Below are positions 20,201 through 32,200 of a stretch of 64,000 nucleotides of DNA, in pieces. The position numbers were made by a program, and so were the translations under genes. The notes under the pieces are model-generated. The model did not search any database and was not told where the DNA came from. It worked only from the letters and a program-made list of their open reading frames with translations. Each line of letters begins with the position of its first letter. The stretch's first letter is position 1. The stretch is from Calliopum simillimum (taxonomy: Eukaryota; Arthropoda; Insecta; Diptera; Lauxaniidae), in contig OX638368.1 in assembly GCA_951812925.1 (NCBI GenBank), positions 26,537,187 to 26,601,186 on the forward strand. The letters run 5' to 3'.

Positions 20201-23200
20201 CTTTTGTTTTTTAACTCTACTACTTCTTTAGGGTCATTAATAGGTAAATACGTTTTGCAATATAAAAAATGTAGATAAAATTTCTCTTAAAATGATTTAA
20301 TAAAAGGTTACTGGGTGCTTGAAATCATGTTTTAACGTCGTTTTGGGTTTCAGAGCATCAAAAAGCTTAGAAATTGATATATATTTTATATTTTTATAAG
20401 AACTGTAGTTTTAACCCCCTTGCAGGGGGTGTTAGGGGATACCTGTGATACTAAAATTATTTTTTATCGTTCAACTTGACTCTACTCACCAAAAAACCCA
20501 AATATGCACATACGTATTTAATGCAACCCAATTTCAACCCTTCGGGGGGCTATTAGGGGGTGCTAAGGGGCTACTTATTTTTTACAATCATTTTCAGTTT
20601 CAGAGCACAAAAAAATCTAAAAATTGATATACATTTTATATTTTTATGAAACGTGAAATTTTAACCCCCTTGGAGGGAGTGTTAGGGGGTACATGTGCTA
20701 CTAAAATTTTGTTTTTTTCGTCATATTCTGTTCCAGCCCACCAAAAAACCTACAAATATACTTTCCTTATAAATTTTTATAAAAAGCGTTATTTCATCAC
20801 TCTTGGGGGCTATAAGGGGGCTACTTACTAGGGGCTGACTATGTGCTCCAAATTATTTTTTGACATTATTTTCCGCTTTCAGAGTACCTTAAAACCTAGC
20901 ATTATGCACACATTTAAAATTTTTACAACAAGTAAAATTCTAACCACTAAGGGAGTATTAAGGGGACGCTAGAGGGAAAACCAACATTTTTTTTTCTAAA
21001 AATACGATTTTCGAGCTCAGTGCCTCCCAATACATGAAGTTCTGGGGGTGTACCCTCTGGGTCTTGACTTTATTTTTGTGTACCTGTGTTATTTTATGTC
21101 AGAAAGTACAAAAAACAAAAATCGACAAGAAAACCTTTTATTTTTAAATAATTTTTCTGATTTATTGCAGTTTTCAACATTTTCCAAAAAAAAAAAAATA
21201 CCCTTTATAGAATGGTTTTCTATATTACAAGAAATAAATCTATAACAATAAATACACGTATGTATAAGTTTAGAAATTGTGTTAATGATTGTATTTATGA
21301 GCTTTGTTGCTAACTCTTTGTCTAATTGTCTGTACTACGAGTACAATACTAAGTACATTAGTGTGGTTAGTCATATTTATGTGTGCATTTGTTAAAGTGA
21401 TAGCAAATTTTACAATGACCTACATAGTTAGTGTGAACATTTAGCAAATATTTGCTAAAAGTTTTCTCTACAACTAAATACACTCACCATCACACTATTG
21501 TTATCATAATCCTCTGATAGGCTGCTCTTGCCGCTAGCACTGCTGGTACCAATGCCAAGATCGCTTAGATCATTTGATTCATCCTCATTGTAGACAGCTA
21601 AAGAGGCCAATTTTGCACGTCCAATGCGTGGAGCACGTTCACCACTGTAATGTTGATTAAGTAAATTTTGTAAGGATTACTTGCGAAAAGAAAAAGTGTT
21701 CGGAATTTCTTAAGTTTATCGATCACGCACATATAACAAAATAATCCGAATACCTTTGATATCCATCAAATTACTATAATTAGTTGGCGTCACTTACCGT
21801 TCTTCGATCATTTCTGAAAATGTTTTCGATTTTCGTCTGCTACGATCGTGTTCCTCGAGTTCAAGTTTTTTCACTTCAACAACACGATCAATGATATGTT
21901 CGACACGTTTTCTACGCGATGATTTCCAATTGTCCAAGTTCTGAAAAAAATTTACAAGATATTTATGAGTCATTATATCTTTTACTAATATTACTGTGCC
22001 TTTTTAGATTTTTATGCAAATTTTGTATCAGAATTGCCGTTTCGTTGAGTTTTCATTGTTAATTCGTTGGGTTTAATACTTCAACTTGATATATAGATTT
22101 TCGATGTTTTGAGAAAATGGCGTTTTAAAGTTCTTTAAAATTCGTATTTTAAAAGGGGTTTTGAAGTTATCTGCTTTTGTTTTTACACTTCAAATAGTCG
22201 ACTAGTCTAGGAAGTTCAGAGCTGTCTTTTCTTCGTGTTTTTGTGTACTTAACTCAAAACATCAGAAATGTAGATATCAAGTTGTATTGATATATATTTG
22301 TGAAAAAAAATCAATATACCTATACAGAGCTTTATGAAATTTCTCGATTCTTGACTATTTAACATTATACTTTTTATTGCGATTCGACACAATTCCATTA
22401 TTTTCCACTTTTTTTATATTTTCGTATTGAAAGTTTTTTTTTTGAGATCTTCTTCAATTTTATTACGGAGGGGACGTTTTTCAAGAGTCAAACATGGAGT
22501 ACCACGCTATTATAAATTTCCTTACCAAGCAAGGAAAATCAGTTCAAACCATACTGAAAGAGATGTCTTTCGTTTACGTGGACCTCTTTTCCGTATAAAA
22601 CTTTGGTTTAAAAGTGGCATAATCTCTATAAGCAAGTTAGGAACTCACTTGAAGATGACCCAAGGCCAGGACGGTCGATCAAGATTACCACTCCGGAAAT
22701 TATTCAAAAATTCCAAAAATTAATATTGAAAAATGGCCCACTAAAGAAGGCACAGATCGTAGTTGGAGTATCAGATACGGGCATTTTTAAAACTCTGCAC
22801 GATAATCTTGTCATGACTAAGGTCAACGCAATATGAGCCACAAAAAACTGGTATGAGTGTTGCCTGTGGTCTGGCCAAAAATTAAATACCCTATATTTTG
22901 AAAATTTGGTTTGCACGGGTGGTGCCACGCCCTTTTGTCTGAATTTACTTAGCTTTTGCTCAGATTTTGCACTTACTATTCTCAATGTCTGAGTGAAATT
23001 TAGTGGGATTATCGCTTTCAGAATAGCATTTTGGATCTTTTGTTTATATGGGAGGTGCCATGCCCTCTTGTTCAAGTTCGCCTAGTTTTTACTCAGAGCT
23101 TGCGCTTACCATCCCTAGTATTTATGTGTATGTTGGTTGCATTATTGTGAAAATTAGCCCTAAAGTTGCACTTTAAATATATTTTTTGTATGGGCGGTAG

Positions 23201-26200
23201 ATGCGGCTATTGACCGATTTTGCTCATTTTCGAAAAGTCAAGCTAACTTTAACGACGGAGGCAGCGTACCATCGAATTATCTTGCTCTCAAATAATGACG
23301 ACATTCCTTAAAAGGTGTAAAGGCCTCGAAAACCTCGTAAACTCGTAATAGTTGTCAAAATCAATACGAACTTTGACAGTTCTACGAGTTTACAAAGTTT
23401 TCGAGGCCTTTACACGTTTTAAGGAATACCGCAAATATTAAAATGATTTGAACAGACAGACAGACATAATGACAAAACCATGTCCACTGAGAAGGTGACG
23501 CTCATGAAGAATACATACACTTTTCCATACCTAGCACGCCTCTTTCTCTGGGTTACAAACGAAGGACAAAGTGAAAATACTCTTGGTGTAGGGTATAAAA
23601 CAGTACGTGAAGTATTTTTGCGAGTTTTTGAACCTCTGTTGTAAAGACAGAGATGGAGTGTTGTCTCAAATTGTTACTGGGGATACAATTTAGATGCATC
23701 ATTGTACTTATGAGCTTAAGTTCAGACAGAAGTCTATCCAGTGTAAAATTTCACACCACCACCTAAGAAGTTTAAGTTGTCACAGTCAAGTGGGAAAGTC
23801 ATAGCGACAGGTTTTTGGGACTCAGAAGGGATCCTGGTGATCAATTACAGGGATTACAGAGTCAATTGATTATGTCATTTCAAAAGGAACTAAGGCGTTT
23901 GCAGGTTTTTATTACAGAAATTGGTAAATGGGTCATTTAAAAAGAAAAAGTCACGGAGTGCTATTAAATTAGAGGGTGGAGATCGGAGGCGGTTTAAGGA
24001 ACCCTTTACAGTTTTTTCAATATATCTAGCAAACGCAGCAAAATTTAGATATTTTTTTTTAGAAACCTTTTTCTAGAGAATTAAATTTCCAATAAAAAAT
24101 AACTTATTTCAAAAAAAAAAAAAAAATTGCTTATGCTTAAAATAAAAAAAAGTAAATCAAAAATTTCGAAATCTTGTATTTTTTTTTACTCTTTTGCCTA
24201 TAACTTATAACATTTTAGGGTCAGAGGTAGCTAATGACAAAGCTCAACATAAAAAAGAGTAGGTAACATTTTCTTTAAAAAAAATTTCTTAGACTAAAAA
24301 TTGACCGAAATTTTGTTAATTCGTTCGGAAAAACGGTTTTTACACAAAACCAAAGCCTCTTACGGAGAAAAAGGATAAGGAAAAAAATGCTTAGAATCGT
24401 CCAAAAAATATGTATGATTTTTTCAGAATTTTTTGGAATTTTTTTAATATTTTTTTTTAACAATTTTTGAAAAATTATAAAATGTTCCCCAAATGTCAAC
24501 ATTCGATTGACCATATTTCGGTCAATTTTTAACTGAAGAAAATTTTCAATAAGCCATTTTAAACTAAATTTTATCTTCATAATATTTTAAGAATTGATAA
24601 AAACAAAAAAAAAAAAAAAAAAAATTAAAAAAGTGGCAAACATTTTTTCAAAGATTCACACGTATTTCTTGAACGATTCTAAGCATTTTTTGCCGTATGT
24701 ATATGCTTATTTCGATTTTGAATATAAACCGTTTTTCCGACCGCATTAACAAAATTTCCAGTTTTGAGTAGCCATATTTTGAACCTGGGTTGCCCTAGAC
24801 TTAGGGTGGTATAATGAAAAGAGACTCTGCACTTACTTAAATAATTGATTAATGGTATTCCAACATTAATTCAATGGTGTAAACAATTTCTGTATTAATA
24901 CGATGTACTATTGGATAAATACTTACAGTCCATTGAATTGTAAATAGAAGGTGCCATTAATACCATAGTTTTGAAATTATTTTATCAATAATATGTATGT
25001 AGTCTTTTTATAGTAAAATCTAATTGATTTAACCATTAATCCCACCATTTTTATAGTTTTTTCCTGAGCATGTGAAAAAATTCTAGACAACTTAACAAAC
25101 CATACATCAGCGGAAATGGAAATGAACGCAATAAAGTATTTATTACGTAAAAAGCTATAAAAAAAGAAACATAAAACTTCAACATTAACTATTTACGAGT
25201 TTTAACTAGATATTCGTGACATTTTTGCACTAACGTCTGTGATGAAAACTTCACGTAACTGACAACAAATTTTAAATATTCAGTTTGCATTTGCAGTTTT
25301 GCGACATTAAAATCATTTCAATTTTGTTGTCATCTCATAAGTGCATTTATGAGTTAATGGATACCTAAGTATGTGTCAAAGAAAGGTCTCAATTTTGTTA
25401 ACAATAAAGTGAAAATCGGTAACAAAAAATAAAGTTAAGAAAAAGATCACGTTTGACAACGCGCACTTACGCAGCAACGGCTGTGACAATTTTATTTTAA
25501 TTTTTGTTATGCAATTTTTTATTTTTGGGTTTTTCTCATCATCAATTGAACCACAATTGTCAACTCTTGGCCAACTCTCTCTGTTTTTGCTGTTAGTTAC
25601 TTAATCTACAATTTGGGTTCATTACATATGGTGTTTTGAAAATTTGACTCAATGACTTTTTGTGGAAGTGAACGCATTTGACGCATTTAAATTAAAAAGT
25701 TCGTTAACACTTTGAATGGCTGAACATTTTCTATAATGATGTTTAAAATGATTTTTGTCATTTATATATATTATATTTAAAGACTTTAAGAGAGCGTCAT
25801 CGTTATTCATTTTAATTCATGCCAGCTGTGCTTACCTTACTTATCACTCACTCGTATTTTGGCTTGGGAGTATGTTTCATTAATTTTTGTTTTTTTACTT
25901 TATATAACTTTTAAGTGGGTCGAATTTTAATTTGTGGGAAAGGAAGTGAATATCATGTTTTGCATATCGATTATTTATAGTGTTGTAACTGTAGTTTTTT
26001 TTTTCTTTTGATATTAAAACAAAAAAATATATTGATTTAAAATAGTTACATACATGCCAATAATATTGCAGCGCTGCTTATACATTGGAAAAATATTTAA
26101 AACATTCTTGTGAAAATCTTATACCGTCCCATAGAAAATTTATACATTCCCATTTGTCTTTTATGTATCCATAATTTATCTGAGCGTCAAATAACTAACA

Positions 26201-29200
26201 AGCAAGCAGCGATATACCAAGAAATGCCCGAAACCAGAGACTACTCTGTTTTCTCTCAAATCTGGTAAGAAAAACATATCGCCACAGCTTACAAAATTCC
26301 TGGTCGAAATTTCAAAAATGGGGACTTAGCCAAGTATTTATAGAGGTATTTTATGTTATGTTCCTTCCAGTTCGAATGTCTATCTAACGACAATCAGCAA
26401 GAAATCTTCGGAAACAATGGTCAGATATATCGACATCGCGGATCTAGTCTACTGCATCGACCAAAGAGATTATGGCTCAATACGAGGATTTCATATATAG
26501 AGCATTAGAAAATGAAGAGCTTTCAGCTCTTTTCAAAGCATTTGAAAGATCAAGTGTACAGCAGTCCAACATGCGAGTAAAACTTACTAACGTTAGTTCT
26601 ATTTCATAAAAAATAATATTTGGGTATCCTTATGCCTGATAATGACAAACTGAATGCTCATCCACTCTAAATGAGGAGCCAAGTGGTTAACCAAATGCAT
26701 CTTGCTACATAATTTAAAAGTTACAAAATGGTCTTTTATGATTTTTCTTTAAAAAGTTGTGAACATTTTTAAATTACACCATGGAGTGAAAAATCATATG
26801 AGAAACCATCTTCGATGTTTTCCAGTGATTTTGGACTTGTACCGATATTAAGGATAATGTTTCACATTCTTAGACTTTTAATGATATTTTTCAATATTTT
26901 TTGATACTTTTGGACTTCTTCCGACATTTTGGATGTTTTTCGATATACTTGGGCTTTGAGGTACCGATTCCTTCGATGTTTTCCAATACTTTTAAAGTTT
27001 TACCGATTTTGGGATGTTTTTCGACATATTTATACCATTACCGATATTTTAGATGTTTTTCAATATTATTCGATACTTTTGCCGATATTTTGAATGTTTT
27101 TCGATACACTTGGAGTTTTACTGATTTCTTCTACAGATATTTTGGATGTTTTTCGATAATTTTTGGCTTTTACCTATATTTTAGATGTTTTCGATACATT
27201 TGAACTTTTATCTATTTTTTTGATTTGGATACTTTAGGACTTTTACCGATATTTTGGATGTTTTTCGATACACTTGGATTTTTTCGATGTACATACTTCA
27301 ATATTTTTCAATACTTTTAAACTTTTGCCGATATTTTTACCTAAATTTTAGAAGTTTTTCGAAACTTTTATACTTTTGCCTATATTTTAGATGTTTTTCG
27401 ATACATTTGGACTTCTGCCGATTTTTTCGATGTATTTCGATACTTTTGGATCTTTGTCGATATTTTGGATGTTTTTCGGTATACTTGTACTTTTACCGAT
27501 TTCATTGATGTATTTCAACATTTTTCGATTCTTTTGGGCTTTTACCCATGCGTACACATTTTTGATGGTTTTCGATACATTTAACCGATTTGCATTCGAT
27601 GTATTTCGATGTTTCTCAATACTTTTGAAAATTCTACCAATAGTTTAGAATTTCGATACTTATGGAATTTTACCGATACTTTTGGACTTTCAAAGAAAAA
27701 ATCGGTGTATTTTAATATTTTTCGATTCTTTTGGACTTTTACCGATATTTTTGATGTGATAATTTTATGGAAACTAGAATCGCCCAGTGATCAAAATTCA
27801 AACACAAATATATTAAATAATTTTGGTACTTTTTGGACACTAAGTTCTTTTTTTTTGCTATTGGGTACGAAATAAAAAAACTGATTTATCATCCCTGGTA
27901 TAATTCAAGCGAAATATAAACAAAACAAAAAATCATGAAGTCATTGCTATGCTTTTTCTCTTTCTCTTTGTGCTTTATCCTTTTTTCAGCTCTTGTTGTT
28001 TTTGTATTTAATTTTACCTGGCTTAAAGTCAGAACATTTACATAATTTTAACTTTGTGCACATCTGCACAAAGTAAAAAAAGTAAAAAAAGATGGACAAG
28101 TGATCAGCGACCCCAAAAACTCCAATAAACCAAATTTCAGGAAAATCGATTGATTTTTGAAAATTTTGTCCGCCATATTGAATCCGCCAATTTTGAATTT
28201 TGTAAATCTGGACCCCGGATTCAAGATAAGCGACCCAAAAAACGCCAATGCACGAAATTTGGTTCACATTAGTATATTTTAAAATTTTGATCGCCATGTT
28301 GGAGAATTAAGTATGGGAGGCGTCTTGTAGATTTCAGGGGTTTTTTAGACTACTTTTGATCTAGACGATGGAATCCACCAGTTACTGGATCGTTTCAACA
28401 ATTCAAAATTTTCATATACCGAAATTGCGGTATTTCATGACATTCACCCATATATTGGAGCATCTGTTTGTGGCACATTATGTTAAACTATTAGCTTTTT
28501 AAGTGCTTTCTTGCTTAAAATACGCATTTTTATCATTCATTTTAGTGGACTAAGTGAAACGAAGCAATTTGTGGTTTTTCTGCGAATCACCCCGAGTCAA
28601 AAGTTAAACAAAAACCCGAGCAACGCCGGGTAAAAAAGCTAGTACTATGTATTAAATGATTTTCACTTACATTTTGCCAATCCTCGGGTTCTTCCTTTTT
28701 AATTTCTTTGATTTTTTTCACTTCTTCGGCTTTTTTGAGCTGCTGCTGTGCTGTTTGATACAAATTGCAGGGTTTTATTTGTACGAACTGCATTGGATTG
28801 TAGGACGGTGGTGGTGGGGTTGGACGCGTGACACGCGCCTTGGCCACATAAGCGGTGGGATCGGGTGATGTTATGGACTGTAAAAGAGAAAAAAAATTAA
28901 AAATGAAAATATTTTTATATTAAGAGATTATGATATTAAATTTGTAATAAATTTTCTTTTTTTATTATGGTAAACAATTATGACGCAGAAATCAAAAATG
29001 CTAATTGGCGCGATATGCAGAGTCGGACATACAACTGTGATCAGTCGGATGATAATAAAAATTCTTGATTTTATACACATAGTAGGCGTCAGTCATGCCA
29101 AGGCGTAGACAGCTGAATGAAAGTTAATTAAATTTAAATGATTTTCATTTAATTAAATGTAGGTTTTTCTGTAAAATGAAAATGTTTTGCATAAAAAAAT

Positions 29201-32200
29201 AATTTTCTAATTCCATTGTGAGTTATTTTGCATACAAAAGTGAAACGAACTTGCAGAATATTTATCACCCTTGAGGTTAATTTTAAAGTTTAACCCAATT
29301 GTCATTTTTTTTTTTTTTTTGATATGACAACGTTGACAGCAAATCAATCACAGCTGATTGTTGCTAACTTAATAAGCATTTTGAGAAAAAGTTTTGAAAA
29401 GCTGCAATCAAATGCTTAAAGCGTTGCCTTTTTCCTTATAAAAATTATATATGAAAATATGAAATGTGTGTTCAATGACCTAATAAAAAATATATACAAA
29501 TATATGAGTATATTTAATGTGCTCACTAATATTGCCAGCTGCGGTTGACGGAAGTACTTGAGGGCACAACGAGCTCAATCAACTTAACCAAGACGCCAAC
29601 AAGCGAGCAACCTACCAACCTACCGACCGACCGACTATCATCATCATCATCATCACCAACGACTAAAAAGTCAACCATAAGTCGATGCCTGCATGTCAAT
29701 GTGGGGCCATAAGAAACCTCTTAAGTTAAGTGTTGCCAAGCAACGAAAAAAACAGAAGAAAAATACAACCAACTCTTCGACAAAAGTAAGTGACAGAAAT
29801 ATAAATGTGTCGTTTTAGTGATGTTTTCTATGAAGAAAATCACTAGCACCACTGGTATGCCCATATTATCGATAGCAATTTATTGTAAAAGCTAAATGCA
29901 ACAACAACAAAAACAACAACAAAAGAAAACGACTATACCTTTTGATGACAGCTATGAAAAGGTTACAAATGAGCCGAGATTGGTGGGGATGTGGAAGAAT
30001 TTAGAATTAAATTTGTAGTAACATTTAGTTAGTTGTGGTGCTTTATTGGCTTAAGATGAAGTCATTGTGATTCTGGAAAATAATAGAATCTCAGGAGGAA
30101 TTTTTTGTTCTAAGAAAGCTTGATTTTGCTCATAAGAAAAACTTAAAATAGCGGAAGAGTGGTCTAACAAAAGTTCGCGAAAAGAAAAACCATAATGAAA
30201 AATCTTCATTTTAAAAATTGTTCTACGATATATTCCAGGTAGTAGTAAACAAATATCATTCTGACTTATGTCCTCTGTTCTACAAGGTATTTTCCAGGGA
30301 ATTGCTTACACGATTTGCTAGTCAAGTAATCAAAAAAGTTTGACATTTGAATCGGAGGCATCAAATTGTACTCAGACTAAACAAAAGTTCTGTTAAAAGT
30401 GTTCGAAAACAGAATGAGCAAAAAATTGTATTTGGCTTTTCGAAAGCGACAAGCATTATTCATGCGAAATCGATCATGAAGGGTTAAATTAACACTCTAA
30501 GGATAGTTATGCGAGCGGTCTAACTCAAAAGTGTCAGCGTACAACAAAAGTGAGCCAATTTTGGATCACCTACAACAAACACTATTTTCCAAATTCCCAA
30601 CAAACAATTATATAACCTTTTCAACTTTTACGCTTGGAAAAAGTTAGTTTTCATAACCAATTTTCAAACGTTTGGAAAATATTATTTTTTTACTATTTTT
30701 AAAATTGATTTGCAAGGTTAAAGTAAACAATTAGAAAAATGTTTATTTCCGAAAGTTTCAATAATCGTTTTCCAAACATTCGAAAAAATTTTTATATTAT
30801 TTTTTCAATGACATATGAACCATAACTAGAACGTTAGCTCAGTTGATAAGATTGTCGACTCATAATTTGGAAATCATAGGTTCGATTCGCAGTAAACCTT
30901 ATTTTTTTTTATTTTTAATTAAATATAAAAATGTTTGGATAATGCTGTTTAATGCACTTAATAAATACTTACAAAAGTTAATTGAAAAGTTAAAACAACA
31001 ATTTAAAAATATTGAATAAAAAAATTGGAAAATATTGTATAAAAACATTTATAATAAGCTTACTCCAAATAATTTTCACAAACTTGCTATGAAGTGTCCA
31101 GTTTCGATTATTAAATAATTAAAATTCAAGAATTTCCAAACATTTGGCAAGTTGATTTACAAACGCAATGTTTGCTTCAATAAGTTTATGATGAGTTATT
31201 TTCCAAACGGTTTTGTTTGTTGGGTTTGTCGAAACTACAACACCAATGAATGTGTGGTCTACAACAAACACAATATTTTCAAAAATTTCTTGGAATTACA
31301 GCACCCAGCAAACACAGTTTTTGGTGGGTGTTGCATTTCCGAGAAATTTTTAAAATTGAGTAGAGACTGTACTCGACTAAACTATAAGCCGTACAAAACA
31401 ACGATTTTTCCATAGAAAGTTTTTTGGGCCAAAATTTTTCTGTCCGATGTTTGCAACTTTTGAACTTGAATAACTTTTTAAGCGGCACTGATATCAATCT
31501 CGATTTTTAGCGTTTACTTAAAAACGAATTTTTTTTTTTTTTTTTGTATCAGAAAGTCTTATTTCCCTGGACTTAGTGTACAAGTGTAAAAATTTTAATA
31601 AAGAATTAAGAATTCTATTGTAAAATTGAAAGGCAAATCACAAGTAGAACGTGTTCAACATACCATTAACACTTTGAAAATGTATTGTGCATATGTAATT
31701 GTAGTTTGATTATTTATTAGATAAAGTCAATCAGTTTCACTTTATGATGAAATTTAATTAACAATGACGCAGTTTCTATAAGCTGCAATAAATACATTCT
31801 GTATTAAGTATTTTACAAATTTATGGAATAGAGTTAAATTTTTTGAAACGGACACAGTAAAAACTAAATTACTCAAACTTTTTTTTTGGTAGTTCTTTGT
31901 AGAGTTTTTGATCAGGATTAGTGCCTTATATTTTTTGTTGAAAAATTTTAATTTTTTTAAAATTTATAAGCATGTGTATTTTTATGCAGAAAACTTTGAC
32001 TCCCTTTTCCATTTAAGTAAAACTTGTACCATTGAATAGGTGTAGCTTACCTTCACACTACAAAATAGTTTTTATGTTGTAAGTGGGCGATGACACGCGT
32101 TTAAATGGAAAATATGCTCTCACAGCTGAACCGATTCATCGATTTTCATCAAATTCGGTATGGAGATGGGTTCAACATTAAGGAACGCTCATATGGCCTT

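Larger units (their letters stand above)
14216..21487 (-). other. Intron 4 (7272 bp)
   Basis: It is bounded by ATG/gtgagt at 21487 and catttcag at 14216. It carries a family I relic (14780-14960), family E repeats (15480-15955), foldback arm C2 (15975-16645), family B (16870-18440), a hairpin (19648-19872) and a 250-bp tandem array (20330-21010). The stretch 18440-19640 shows nothing I can name. Confidence 0.7.
21941..28670 (-). other. Intron 2 (6730 bp)
   Basis: It runs from AAT/gtaagt at 28670 to tttttcag at 21941. It holds a mariner relic (22440-22835), a family A element (22840-23610) with a nested hairpin, a foldback-related repeat (24280-24780), a T-rich minisatellite (26870-27765), family H and E repeats and a Helitron 3' end. 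The segment 24790-26870 shows no gene or clear repeat. Confidence 0.7.

Noticed and set aside
26901..27875. Chain of overlapping 84-100-codon Phe/Tyr-rich ORFs
   Set aside because: They arise from the T-rich minisatellite whose period keeps frames open. The repeat drifts through all frames.
30827..30900. Functional tRNA-Met gene
   Set aside because: A and B boxes are recognisable, but acceptor and T stems do not pair and the anticodon stem is mismatched, so it was listed as a relic.
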